A stretch of DNA of 64,000 nt from AP-15 sp963799085 (GCA_963799085.1 CAWCWA010000005.1:62001-126000), one strand, 5' to 3'; shown: positions 9,488 to 18,297, counted from the first letter of the stretch. Numbers and translations: made by a program. Notes: a model not told the origin generated them from the letters alone.

Positions 9488-10552
9488 AGTTCTGAAGTGC
9501 TCAGCTGCAACAAGGCAACGACGAAAGCGGGGACGATGGATGCCTTTCTTCCCTCGCGCTCGTGGCCTGAGATCGTGGCGCCTTATGCCCGCGCCGACCA
9601 GCGGCGTGCCATGGCTCAGCTTCTCAATACGGGGCTGCCGTTTCTACTCCTCATGGCGGCTCTGCTTTGCGGCGCGCGGAGCCATCCCGGGCTGGCGCTC
9701 CCGCTTGCCGCGCCGGCTGCCTTGCTGCTGGTCCGCCTGTTTGCAATTCAGCATGACTGCGGCCACGGTTCCTTCTTCGCGTCGCGGCGAGCCAATGATC
9801 TTCTGGGACGAATGCTCGGGGTGCTGACCTTGACGCCCTACGCCTGCTGGCGCAAGAGCCACGCCGTCCATCACGCGAACTCCGGCAATCTCGACCGGCG
9901 CGGCACCGGCGATGTCAGGACGCTCACGGTACGTGAATATCGGTCGCTTTCGCTGCCGTGGCGGCTTCGGTATCGGGCGTATCGGCATCCAATGGTGCTG
10001 TTCGGCTTGGGCCCGATCTTTCTGTTCGCCATCCATCATCGCATTCCGACCGTCAGCCCGTTTCGGCATCGGAAAATCTGGGGCAGCATTCTCGGGACGA
10101 ACGCGGCCCTCGCGGCGATCGTCACGCTGCTGCTGCTGACGGTGGGCGGGCGCGCCTTTATGCTCGGATATCTGCCGATGTTCCTGCTGGCCGCCTCGAT
10201 CGGTACATGGCTGTTCTATATCCAGCACCAGTTCGAGCACGCCTATTGGGCATCCGGCCTGGATTGGAATTTCCATGCGGCGGCGTTGAACGGCAGCTCA
10301 TTCTACGATCTGCCTGCGGTGCTGCATTGGCTGACCGGCTGCATCGGCTTCCACCACATCCATCACGTCTGCAGCAAGATACCGAACTATCGCTTGCGCG
10401 AATGCTTCGCCGAGAACCCGGAGTTTCGCGAGGCCAGGCGCCTCACTCTCCTCGACAGCCTGAAATGCGCGCGACTTTCCCTGTGGGACGAGGAGCGGCA
10501 GGTGTTAGTGCCGTTCCGCCGTGCCTTCCGACACCATCGGGGCGAGGGCTAG
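9485..10552 (+). CDS. membrane fatty acid desaturase
   Basis: A 355-residue integral membrane di-iron desaturase. The three histidine boxes are visible: HDCGHGSFF, WRKSHAVHHANSG and GFHHIHHVCSKIPNYRL, separated by hydrophobic segments in the usual arrangement. Boxes and spacing resemble omega-6/DesA-like acyl-lipid desaturases. Such enzymes introduce a double bond into membrane acyl chains using electrons from ferredoxin or cytochrome b5-like donors. The ATG at 9485 overlaps the restored stop of the PPK2 gene (AAATGA); a later ATG at 9536 is possible. The gene is probably the last of the phosphoketolase-ATPase-PPK2 group, implying a membrane-adaptation role alongside energy stress. Confidence 0.88.
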   Translation: MSSEVLSCNKATTKAGTMDAFLPSRSWPEIVAPYARADQRRAMAQLLNTGLPFLLLMAALLCGARSHPGLALPLAAPAALLLVRLFAIQHDCGHGSFFASRRANDLLGRMLGVLTLTPYACWRKSHAVHHANSGNLDRRGTGDVRTLTVREYRSLSLPWRLRYRAYRHPMVLFGLGPIFLFAIHHRIPTVSPFRHRKIWGSILGTNAALAAIVTLLLLTVGGRAFMLGYLPMFLLAASIGTWLFYIQHQFEHAYWASGLDWNFHAAALNGSSFYDLPAVLHWLTGCIGFHHIHHVCSKIPNYRLRECFAENPEFREARRLTLLDSLKCARLSLWDEERQVLVPFRRAFRHHRGEG

Positions 10553-10921
10553 CGGGCGCTCGCGGACAGCAGTGCCAGGAGGGTATATCAACGGCGGAGA
10601 GAAAATGCATCGGCGGGCCGGAGGAAAAATGCATCATGGGGGACTTGGAGGGGCGGTGGATGGGTTGCGCTGGTTCAAGCAGCGTCGGCGCGAACTAGCA
10701 TCACCATCCAGGCGCCGAATAGGTTGAAGCGCAGGAATACGGATTCCGATGATGTCGGCCGGGCATTCCGATTGATGCCGGCCACCTGTTCCGATCGAAG
10801 TCGGCCGGCCGTTCCGATTGATGTCGGCTGGGGTGGCGGAGCGCCCGCTGGACGAACGTGATCTCTCCATAGGTGGTTAGACGGGGTCAAGTGGCGGCGG
10901 TTGTCGGCGCATTCCGCTTGC
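10553..10921. other. intergenic region with repeats before the IS66 element
   Basis: No gene is supported. It contains two near-identical short stretches around GAAAATGCATC (10602-10635) and a four-unit tandem array described separately. It looks like leftover ends of earlier insertion sequences. Confidence 0.45.
10744..10834. repeat. four tandem ~23-bp repeats (TTCCGAT-GATGTCGGCC type)
   Basis: TTCCGAT starts at 10744, 10766, 10789 and 10812. Each copy is followed by a variant of (T)GATGTCGGCC, giving a 22-23 bp period. Arrays of this kind resemble the multiple transposase-binding repeats at IS21-family ends, so this may be an orphan IS21 terminus. No IS21 gene is attached to it here. Confidence 0.5.
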
Positions 10922-11038
10922 GTAAGCTGTCGCCGCTGAGCTGCAGGCGTTTCCCTACGGTGAGGGCCGCCTTGCGGTCGGCGAGATGCGGCTGCCGGAT
11001 GCTGGCTTGGAAGTGGCGCTAGCAATAGCGCAAGATCG

Positions 11039-11472
11039 ATGTCCTACCCGACTGCCGAGTTGCTGGGGCGTGTGGAGCGGCGGCGCCGGTTCAGTGTCGA
11101 ACAGAAGCTTGCCATTCTGACCGAGGCGACGGCGCCCGGAGCCGACCTGTCGGAGGTCGCGCGCCGTCACGGGCTATTGCCGGCGCAGGTCTACAAGTGG
11201 CGCCGGCTGGCCGAGCTTGGGGTGATCGGCGTGCCGGGCGTCTCGGAATTGCCGTTGTTTGTGGCGGTGGAAATCACCAGGGATGTGCCGGCGCTGCCGA
11301 CCCCGCTTCCCGAGGACAAGGCCGCGTCGGTCAACGACGCCCCCGTCGCCGGCGGCGCCGGAAAGCGGGGCTGATCGAGATCGAGCTGGAGAGCGGTCGC
11401 CGGGTTCGCGTCGACCGCGACGTCGACGCGGCGGCATTGGAACGAGTGCTCGACGTGCTGGCGCGGCGATGA
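11039..11472 (+). pseudogene. tnpA: IS66 accessory protein TnpA, frameshifted
   Basis: The N-terminal helix-turn-helix domain is clear: RRRRFSVEQKLAILTEA, then LSEVARRHGLLPAQVYKWRR. The frame breaks near 11362. The other frame supplies the expected C-terminus, KAGLIEIELESGRRVRVD...LDVLARR, ending at 11472 and overlapping the tnpB start. IS66 TnpA is thought to assist the TnpC transposase. Confidence 0.7.
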
Positions 11473-11817
11473 TCCCGGTTCCCAGCGGCGTGCGGGTTTG
11501 GCTGGCGGTCGGCCGGACCGACATGCGCAAAGGCATAAACGGGCTGGCGTTGCAGGTGCAGCAGGTGCCGGGCCGCGATCCCGCATGCTGGCGATCTTTA
11601 CGTTTTCAGAGGCGCCAGAGGTGATCCGATCAAGATTGTTTGGCATGCCGGCATCGGCATGTCGCTGTACGCCAAGCGGTTGGAGCGCGGGCGGTTCCTG
11701 TGGCCTTCGCCGGCTGACGGCATTGTCGCGATCAGCGCCTCGCAGCTGGCCTACATGCTCGACGGGATCGATGGGAGAAATCCGGTTCGCACCTGGCGTC
11801 CGGAGGTCGCCGGCTGA
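11469..11817 (+). pseudogene. tnpB: IS66 Orf2 accessory protein TnpB, multiply frameshifted
   Basis: Starts MIPVPSGVRVWLAVGRTDMRKG, the conserved opening of IS66 TnpB. The middle needs frame changes between 11575 and 11635 to recover an RG(D)xIKIVWHxGxGMSLYAKRLERG-like segment. The end, ISASQLAYMLDGIDW...WRPEVAG, is recognisable. Several indels in 350 bp suggest genuine decay. Confidence 0.6.
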
Positions 11818-11887
11818 AGCTGCGGCCGATTGACTTACCCTGTGGTTGAGGAGCGGTTGGGCGCGGCGATGTGGGATAATCCCGCTC

Positions 11888-12663
11888 GTGAGGACGACCG
11901 ATGACCTCCCCAACGACATCGCCGCGCTGCAGGCGGCGCTGATCGCCGAGCTCGCCAGGGCGGCACGGGTCGAGGCCGAGCTGGCGGTTGCCAAGGCCAA
12001 GGCTTCCGATGATCAGGCCCTGATTGCGCATCAGCAATTGCAGATCGCCAAGCTGACGCGCGCGCTCTACGGCCAGCGCTCGGAACGCCGCGTGCAGCTG
12101 CTCGATCAGATGGCGCCAGCGTTCGAGGAGCTCGAGAGTTCGGCGAGCGAGGACGAGATCGCCGCCGATCAGGCGGTAGCCAGGACCAGCAACGCAAGGT
12201 GATCCAGCACGTCCGCGAGAAATTCACCTGCCGCGATTGCGAGAAGATCAGCCAGGCGCCGACGCCGTTCCATGTCCTGGCCCGCGGCTGGGCCGGTCCC
12301 AGCGCTTTTGCCGGATACACCAAGCTCTATGAGGCCAACCGCAAGCCGGGCCCGCTTATCGAGGCGGCATGTTGGGTGCATGCGCGCCGGCCGTTCTTCG
12401 TGCTGGCCGATGTTGCCGCGGCCGTCCGCCGTAAGGCAGAGGGCAAGACCACCAGCGTGATCTCGCCGCTGGCGCTGGAGGCGGTTCGGCGCATCGACGC
12501 GCTGTTCGACATCGAGCGCGCGATCAACGGCCAGAGCGCCGAGCCGCGCCGCGATGTCCGGCAGGGATTGAGCGCCCCTTTGGTCGGCGATCTGGAGCGC
12601 TGGCTGCGCGAGCCGCGGCCCAAGCTGTCGCGCGGCAACGATCTCGCCAAGGCGATCGACTAC
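11888..12663 (+). pseudogene. tnpC: IS66 transposase TnpC, internally deleted and truncated
   Basis: The N-terminal coiled-coil (LPNDIAALQAALIAELARAARVEAEL, then LYGQRSERR) is present up to about 12190. The text then jumps to a late zinc-ribbon-like piece (REKFTCRDCEKI) and to the region after the second catalytic Asp (AGYTKLYE, PLIEAACWVHARRPFF). It stops at LAKAIDYM. The first catalytic Asp region and the final Glu region (NNAAER type) are missing, so it cannot encode a working transposase. Confidence 0.65.
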
Positions 12664-12667
12664 ATGC

Positions 12668-12856
12668 CCATGGCAAGAGTTCGTCGCTTCTCTGCGCCGG
12701 ATGCTCGGCGATCCGGGCCAGGACGTCGGCGAGCCAGGCTTGGGGGTCGACGTCGTTCATCTTGGCGGTAACGATCAGGCTGTACATTGCCGCGGCGCGC
12801 TGTCCGCCGCGATCGGACCCGGCGAACAGCCATGACCGGCGCCCCAAGGCAATCAC
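12668..12856 (-). pseudogene. IS66 TnpC C-terminal fragment, inverted relative to its neighbour
   Basis: Read on the minus strand, this short piece gives IALGRRSWLFAGSD, YSLIVTAKMNDVDPQAWLADVL and ends DELLPWA, the standard C-terminus of IS66 transposases. It lies tail-to-tail with the truncated plus-strand tnpC. It is also in the same orientation as the second IS66 tnpC, whose text stops at MRPIA at about 15434. Joining the two across the recombinase cassette restores a continuous RPIALGRRSW reading. Confidence 0.65.
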
Positions 12857-12885
12857 GAGGTTATTCTACCCGTGTCGGGCAGGAA

Positions 12886-13341
12886 GTGACGATCCACTAC
12901 CGCTGGCACGCTCTCTACAGCCGTACAGTTCGGCAATTCTACGCGGAGAAGCGGACCGGGATCGATGTCGTCCTGGTTGAGGGCGAGCCCGGTGCGGCGA
13001 TTGTCGTGGCGGCGTGGATGCTCGACCCGTCGGTGTGCGCATCGATGACGATCGGCGCTCCTCGAGTCTCCTTGCCCGCCCTGTCGGAACTCCACCAGCT
13101 CCTCATGGAACGTGGACTCAGGCGAAGCTTCTCAGACGACGGTCGCGTCGTGGAGGGGGCAAGCAATGAGGAACGCGTTACTGCCGATCCTGGAGTTCAA
13201 GTCACCGCGCCAGCTCGCCATGGCGCTGGATTCTCTGCCGATGAACGGCATCAGTATGGCCGAGCGGAACGCGGTGATATCGCGTCTGGCGCTCATGCTG
13301 ATGGAGGCCGCCGGCATCGAGACCGAGGACGCCGGCGATGA
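12886..13341 (+). CDS. small protein of the recombinase cassette, unknown function
   Basis: The open frame begins VTIHYRWHALYSRTVRQFY and continues through VVLVEGEPGAAIVVAAWMLDP and GAPRVSLPALSELHQLLMERG. Small proteins with this YRWHPLY...PAWMLD layout commonly precede large serine recombinases in rhizobial genomes. I know no biochemical role for them. The GTG at 12886 is a guess, because upstream codons belong to the IS66 fragment. The last 58 codons overlap the next gene out of frame, and a one-base shift near 13150 would put a TGA exactly over the next ATG. The true end is therefore probably near 13169. Confidence 0.5.
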   Translation: MTIHYRWHALYSRTVRQFYAEKRTGIDVVLVEGEPGAAIVVAAWMLDPSVCASMTIGAPRVSLPALSELHQLLMERGLRRSFSDDGRVVEGASNEERVTADPGVQVTAPARHGAGFSADERHQYGRAERGDIASGAHADGGRRHRDRGRRR

Positions 13342-13351
13342 CGGACGGTGA
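13166..13351 (+). CDS. small hypothetical protein of the recombinase cassette
   Basis: A 61-residue helical, leucine/methionine-rich protein (ILEFKSPRQLAMALDSLP, then AERNAVISRLALMLMEAAG). GGAGGGGG lies 6 nt upstream of the ATG, a strong ribosome-binding site. Its stop overlaps the recombinase start by 14 nt, so the two are probably translated together. The function is unknown; its position suggests an accessory factor of the recombinase. Confidence 0.6.
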   Translation: MRNALLPILEFKSPRQLAMALDSLPMNGISMAERNAVISRLALMLMEAAGIETEDAGDDGR

Positions 13352-15419
13352 ACTACTGCCTCCCGCGGTCCTCAAGAGGAAGGCCGTCGTCTACGTTCGC
13401 CAGTCGACGCAGGCCCAGGTTCAGATCCACCTGGAGAGCCAGAGGCGTCAGTATGAGCTCGTTGACGAGGCTCGCCGACGCGGATTTCGCGACGTCGAAG
13501 TGATCGACGATGACCTCGGTCGCTCGGCGAGCGGCGCCGTCGCCAGGCCCGGATTTGAGAAGCTCGTCGCTTGGCTGTGCGCCGGCGAGGTTGGCGCCGT
13601 TCTTTGCTTCGATGCCTCGCGGCTCGCCAGGAACGGCCGCGATTGGCATCACCTTCTCGAGCTCTGTGGGCTCGTCGAGGCGCGCGTCATCGATCTCGAC
13701 GGTGTCTATAACCCGTGTCGCCCCAACGATCGCTTGTTGCTCGGGATGAAGGGCAGCATCAGCGAGTTCGAGCTGGGCATCCTGCGTGCGAGGATGCTCG
13801 ACGCCGCCCGTTCGAAGGCGCGGCGGGGAGAACTGAGGATTTCCGTCCCCATAGGCTACCTGTGGCATCGCGAGATCGGATTGGGCTTCGACCCCGACGG
13901 GAGGGTTCAGGAAGCAACCAGACTGATCTTCAGTCGCTTCCGGCAACTTGGCAGCGCTCGGCAGGCCCATCTGTCGCTCAGGTCCGAGGGCATCCACTTT
14001 CCCCGCCCCTCGGACGGCAAGAAGATGGCCTCGTTCGAGTGGGCGCCGATCCGCTACCGCAACGTCATTGCGGTGCTCAAGAACCCCTTCTACGCGGGCG
14101 CCTACGCCTACGGTAAGAGCGAGAACCGCACCGCGATTGTCGATGGCCGTGCCCGGAAGACCTACGGTCATCACCGCCCCCTCGAAGAGTGCGAGATCCT
14201 CTTGAAGGGCCATCACGAGGGATACATCGATTGGGCGGAGTTCGAGCGCAACCAGAAGCAGCTATCCGCCAACGCCTACCGTCGCCGCGATGGCGCCAAG
14301 TCCGGCCGCGGCGGGCGAGCTCTTCTCGTCGGGCTGCTGGTTTGTGGTCGTTGCGGACGCCGTCTGACGGTGAACTACACGTCGCGCTCGACCGGGGGGA
14401 TCAGCCAACCCGTGTATCGATGCGACCGTGCGAACGTGATGCTCGGGCAGCGGCGATGTATGATGTTCGGCGGGCTGCGCATCGACGCGGCGGTCGTCCG
14501 CGAGCTGATCCGTGCGGTTGAGCCGATGGCGATCGAGGCGGCGGTGTTGGCGGAACGGAGGCAGATGGAACGCCAAGCCGAACAGCGGCGCATTCTCGAA
14601 CTGGAGCTCCAACAGGCCCGCTACGAGGCATCGCTTGCTGAACGGCGTTATGCCGCTTGCGACCCGGATAATCGCTTGATCGCCGCGACGCTGGAGAAGA
14701 GCTGGGAAGCCGCTCTACGCCGCGTTCAAGATTGCGAGTTGAGGGTGGACGCGGCGACGGCTTCCCATGCCGCGGCGCCCACGCCCGATTTCGCGGGGAT
14801 CGCGGAAGATCTCGAGGCGGCGTGGAAGACCCCCAGCGTGACCATGCGCACGCGTCAGCAGCTCTTGCGAACGCTGGTCCACGAGATCACCGCTGACCTC
14901 GATGAAGAGGCCCGCGAGATCATTCTCACCATCCATTGGAAGGGCGGACAGCATTCGCAGCTTCGGCTCCGCAAGCCTCGTGCTGGCGAGCATGACTGCA
15001 GCACTCCGGATGACGCTTTGGCCGTCATCCGCAGCATGGCGACCCGCTGGTCGGACGAGGACATCGCCGCCACGCTGAACCGCATGAGATTGCCGACTGG
15101 TCAGGGTAAGACCTGGACGGTTCATCGGGTCGGATCGATCCGGCGGGTTCGCGGCATCCACGCCTATCGCTCCGCTGAGAAGGACGGCACCTGGCTGACA
15201 ATGCGAGAAGCCGCCCAGCACTGTGGGGTTACAAGCCATCGTATTCGACGGCTGATCCAGGCCGGCGTGCTTCCCGCCGAGCAGGTTGTTCCAGGCGCCC
15301 CCTACCAGATCCGCGCCGCCGACCTCCAAAGCGAGCGCGTCGTACGGTCGATGGGGCGTAAAGGGCGCCCGTGTCACCTCGATGTACAAAATCAAATTCC
15401 AATGTTTACAGATGCTTGA
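13338..15419 (+). CDS. large serine recombinase
   Basis: A complete 693-residue serine site-specific recombinase. The resolvase/invertase domain starts KAVVYVRQSTQAQ with the nucleophilic Ser at about residue 23. It contains DDLGRSASG, FDASRLARNGRDWHHLLELC and IDLDGVYNP. A recombinase domain follows (KNPFYAGAYAYGKSE). Next come a zinc beta-ribbon (CGRCGRRLTVNY, then YRCDRAN with a further Cys), a long coiled coil, and a C-terminal helix-turn-helix (MREAAQHCGVTSHRIRRLIQAG). The frame is intact. It belongs to the plasmid/symbiosis-island recombinases of the y4bA type. Flanking IS66 halves suggest that it moves its own cassette. Confidence 0.9.
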   Translation: MTDGELLPPAVLKRKAVVYVRQSTQAQVQIHLESQRRQYELVDEARRRGFRDVEVIDDDLGRSASGAVARPGFEKLVAWLCAGEVGAVLCFDASRLARNGRDWHHLLELCGLVEARVIDLDGVYNPCRPNDRLLLGMKGSISEFELGILRARMLDAARSKARRGELRISVPIGYLWHREIGLGFDPDGRVQEATRLIFSRFRQLGSARQAHLSLRSEGIHFPRPSDGKKMASFEWAPIRYRNVIAVLKNPFYAGAYAYGKSENRTAIVDGRARKTYGHHRPLEECEILLKGHHEGYIDWAEFERNQKQLSANAYRRRDGAKSGRGGRALLVGLLVCGRCGRRLTVNYTSRSTGGISQPVYRCDRANVMLGQRRCMMFGGLRIDAAVVRELIRAVEPMAIEAAVLAERRQMERQAEQRRILELELQQARYEASLAERRYAACDPDNRLIAATLEKSWEAALRRVQDCELRVDAATASHAAAPTPDFAGIAEDLEAAWKTPSVTMRTRQQLLRTLVHEITADLDEEAREIILTIHWKGGQHSQLRLRKPRAGEHDCSTPDDALAVIRSMATRWSDEDIAATLNRMRLPTGQGKTWTVHRVGSIRRVRGIHAYRSAEKDGTWLTMREAAQHCGVTSHRIRRLIQAGVLPAEQVVPGAPYQIRAADLQSERVVRSMGRKGRPCHLDVQNQIPMFTDA

Positions 15420-15433
15420 TGAAAGGGCGCAGA

Positions 15434-16829
15434 ATGACCCAGTCGTCGCGATCGGGCGCATGCTGCGCTCGACAGTGTTGGAGTCGATCTCGATGCGGCC
15501 GTCATCGAGAAAGCGCACCAACCCGTCCCAGTGGTTGAGGCCGTAGCGAAGGGCCTGGGCGATCGTCGCGCCGCCGGCGAGCCGTGCCAGGGTCGTCTCG
15601 ACCCAGCTCTTCAGTGCCGCGACCAACGGCGTTGTCTTCTCCTGCCGCACCGCCCGGCGTTCCTCGGCGCTCTTGCCGCGGATCTCGGCTTCGATCTGGT
15701 AGAGCTCGGCGATCCGCTTCAGGGCTTCGGTGGCGATCGGCGCCGGCGGGGATTTAGCGAGTTCAAAGAACTGCCTGCGCCAATGCGACCAACACAGGGC
15801 GAGGGTCACCGGCCCGCCCGGGCGCTTCGGGTCGGCCAGGCCGCGATAGCCCGCGTAGCCGTCGGTCTGCAGCACACCGCTGTAGCCCGTCAACAGCGCC
15901 AAGGCATAATCGCCGCGGCGCCCTGGTGCGTAGCTGTACACCACCGCCGGCGGTGATCCGCCCTGCCACGGCCGATCGTCGCGAGCCAGCGCCCAGAAGT
16001 AACCCTTCTTTGTGCGCCCCCGGCCAGGGTCAAGGACCGGCGCCGTCGTCTCGTCGACGAACAGCTTGGTCGAGCCCAGCAGCTCCTCGAGCATCAGCCG
16101 CCACACCGGTTTGATCTCGGCGGCGCCGTAGCCGGTCCAGAACGCCAAGGTGGCGCGATCGATTACAATGCCCTGCCGCGCCAGGATCTGGGCTTGGCGG
16201 TACAGCGGGCAGTGGTCGGCATATTTCGCGACGATGACATGAGCGACCAACCGCTCGGTCGGCAGGCCGCCTTCGATCAACCGCGCCGGGGCCGGCGCCT
16301 GCACCACCGCTTCCTGGCATGCGCGGCAGGCGTATTTCGGCCGCCGCGTCACGATCACCTGGTATTGCGCCGGAACGACGTCGAGCCGCTGCGAGCGATC
16401 TTCGCCGATCACGTGCATCGCGCCGCCGCAGCACGGGCAGGCGGTATCTTCCGGTTCGATGACGATCTCGACCCGTGGCAGGTGCTCGGGCAGCGGGCCG
16501 CGGCCGGCGCGCCGCTTCTCCGAACGGGTTTTGCGCAGCGCCGGATCGGCCTTCTCCTGTCCGGCCTCAGCCTCGGCGATTGCCTGTTCCAGATCTTCCA
16601 AGGCCAGGTTGAACTGGTTGGGATCGAGCTTTTCCGAGCGCCTGCCGAACTGCATTCGCTGCAACTGGCGAAGCAGGTGGCGCAATCGGTCGTTCTGGCC
16701 GGCGAGCTGATCGCGCTCTTCGACGAGCCGCCCCTTCTCGGCCCGCTCGGCGTCACGCTCCGCCCATGCCGTCAGCACCAGGGCGCGCAGCACGGCAACG
16801 TCGTCGGGAAGGGTGTCGGGCGTCGTCAC
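15434..16829 (-). pseudogene. tnpC: IS66 transposase TnpC, 3' end separated by cassette
   Basis: N-terminal coiled coil (RDQLAGQNDRLRHLLRQLQ, then FGRRSEKLDP) and zinc site (DTACPCCGGAMHVIGED; KYACRACQE). The DDE domain has TKLFVDETTAPVLDPG for the first Asp, LQTDGYAGYRGL for the second, and LDDGRIEIDSNTVERSMRPIA carrying the final Glu. The reading ends there; the remaining residues before the stop are cassette sequence. GTG 16829 is taken as the start because VTTPDTLPDDV is the conserved beginning; an ATG at 16877 is in frame. Confidence 0.8.
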
Positions 16830-16917
16830 AACCGGGATTATCGCATGTCGCCGGCACCGTTCGATGCTCAACCTCAAGGTGAGTCAACATGACGCAGGCC
16901 TCCGACGGAGGCGGCGC

Positions 16918-17286
16918 TCAGCCAGCCACCTGCGGCCGTTTGATCCTGGGGGCGTACATCCGCCTCCAATCCAGCCCCTCGAACAATGCCGCCAGTTGCG
17001 CCGCCGACAGCCGCATCACCCCGTCGCTGATCGCCGGCCATTTGAACTTGGCCCCCTCCAGCCGTTTCCAGATCAGCACCAGGCCGGTCCCGTCGTAGAC
17101 CAGCATCTTCACGCGGTCCGCCCGTTTCGAGCGAAACACGAACACCGTCCCATTGAACGGGTCCTGCCGCAGCACCGATTGCACCGTCGCCGCCAAGCCA
17201 TCGGCGCCGCGGCGGAAGTCGATCGGACGGGTTGCGATCAGCACCCGCACTCCCGATGGCGGCGCGCCGGAGAGAGCGGGGATCAC
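16918..17286 (-). CDS. tnpB: IS66 Orf2 accessory protein TnpB
   Basis: A complete 122-residue IS66 TnpB. It has PSGVRVLIATRPIDFRRGADGL, VFVFRSKRADRVKMLVYDGTG and LVLIWKRLEGAKFKWP, ending IKRPQVAG. Its ATG overlaps the tnpA stop by 4 nt. The protein is required with TnpA and TnpC for IS66 transposition in studied members. Confidence 0.85.
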   Translation of the reverse strand: MIPALSGAPPSGVRVLIATRPIDFRRGADGLAATVQSVLRQDPFNGTVFVFRSKRADRVKMLVYDGTGLVLIWKRLEGAKFKWPAISDGVMRLSAAQLAALFEGLDWRRMYAPRIKRPQVAG

Positions 17287-17666
17287 TTCATCGCCTTCAA
17301 CAGGCGCAGCACTTTGCCGAGCAAGGCCAGCTCGACACCCGCCCTGACACGCACGACCGCGCCGCCGATCTGGATCTCGATCGCCGCCGCACCAGAACCG
17401 CCATCCGCCACCACCGGAACGAAATCGAGTTCTCGCGCGCCGGCCCCGACCATCGCATTGGCATCCGCCGCCGATCCGAACGCCCGCCGCCAGCCATAAA
17501 GCTGATTGCGATGCAGCCCGTAGCGCAACGCGATCTCGCTCGCTTGCGCGCCCGGCGCCTGGCTCTCCGCGACGATCGCCACCTTCTCTTCATCGGTCCA
17601 GCGGCGCCGGCGCGGTGTTCCCGTCAACACCTCCACGCGACGGAAACTGTGCCCATCAATTGGCAA
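17283..17666 (-). CDS. tnpA: IS66 accessory protein TnpA
   Basis: A complete 127-residue protein with an N-terminal helix-turn-helix (RRRRWTDEEKVAIVAES, EIALRYGLHRNQLYGWRR) and the short C-terminal IEIQIGGAVVRVRAG domain of IS66 TnpA. It is intact, unlike the copy at 11039. It is followed by tnpB with a 4-nt overlap. Confidence 0.85.
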   Translation of the reverse strand: MPIDGHSFRRVEVLTGTPRRRRWTDEEKVAIVAESQAPGAQASEIALRYGLHRNQLYGWRRAFGSAADANAMVGAGARELDFVPVVADGGSGAAAIEIQIGGAVVRVRAGVELALLGKVLRLLKAMK

Positions 17667-17724
17667 ATTACTTGGCTCACGATCCCCCTGCCTCGATCAG
17701 AACAGGCAGGTTCACCCCATCACC

Positions 17725-17761
17725 GTCATCCGGCGCAAGGTGGGAGTCAGGCTTCGCTTAC
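17725..17761 (-). repeat. IS66 terminal inverted repeat
   Basis: The minus strand from 17761 starts GTAAGCGAAGCCTGACTCCC, matching the GTAAGCG start common to IS66 ends. It lies 95 bp upstream of tnpA. Flavoprotein coding sequence ends exactly here. Confidence 0.65.
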
Positions 17762-18195
17762 AGTCGAGCCGCGCCAGCGAAATTTGCAGCGCATCGGCCC
17801 GGCGGAAGAAATTGCGCTCCAGAGGCAGCATCTCCGCGCGCACGGTTTCGACGATCTCCGCCGCGCTCGGCGCCTCTTTGTCCCCCATCCCCGGCCGCAG
17901 CCCGGCCGCGCCGAACCGCGTCACCGGCCGATCATCGACGCAGTCGGCGATTTGCGCGGCAAAAGCAGCGGCGGCCCGCCCCGCCCAGGTACCGGAGGCG
18001 ATCGCCCAGGACGAATTGGGGCCGCGTCCGCCGGTTATAGCCCCGGTCAGCAGTTCGCGGCTGGCAGCGTCCCCGGCGGCGTAGAGGCCAGGCACGCCGG
18101 TCGAGCAATCGTCGCCCGCGAGCCTGATCCCGCCGACGCCGCGCACCGTGCCCTCGCAGCGCAACGTCACCGGCCAGCGCTCGGTGAACGGCGTG
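17762..18195 (-). pseudogene. C-terminal part of a split FAD-dependent oxidoreductase
   Basis: The minus strand encodes TERWPVTLRCEGTVRG, the FAD-contact region STGVPGLYAAGDAASREL and GRGPNSSWAIASGTWAG, then a helical C-terminal region. This is the cap/C-terminal half of fumarate reductase/APS reductase-type flavoproteins. The N-terminal half is at 20673-21663, on the other side of an IS21 element. The fragment is cut again at 17761 by the IS66 end. Confidence 0.8.
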
Positions 18196-18297
18196 GAAGA
18201 GTGACCCGGCTTTGGGGGTGAACAGCGTCGAATAGCGACCCGCCCCCGGAATCGTCGAATGCTCCCTCTGGTTATGCTTGGGGGAGCGTGGCCGGGG

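Larger units (their letters stand above)
10922..12667 (+). mobile_element. IS66-family element, decayed and 3'-truncated
   Basis: GTAAGC at 10922, the typical outer bases of IS66 ends, precedes a tnpA-tnpB-tnpC gene order. tnpA has one frameshift, tnpB has several, and tnpC lacks its central DDE region and C-terminus. The element stops abruptly at 12663-12668, where it abuts an IS66 tnpC tail in the opposite orientation. No right-hand inverted repeat is present. Confidence 0.7.
15434..17761 (-). mobile_element. IS66-family element, interrupted by the recombinase cassette
   Basis: Minus-strand tnpA-tnpB-tnpC, all with clean frames until tnpC breaks at MRPIA. The left end is at 17761, where the minus strand reads GTAAGCGAAGCC, a canonical IS66 terminus. 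That end cuts a flavoprotein gene. The rest of tnpC appears at 12668-12856 beyond the cassette; no right inverted repeat was found. Confidence 0.75.
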
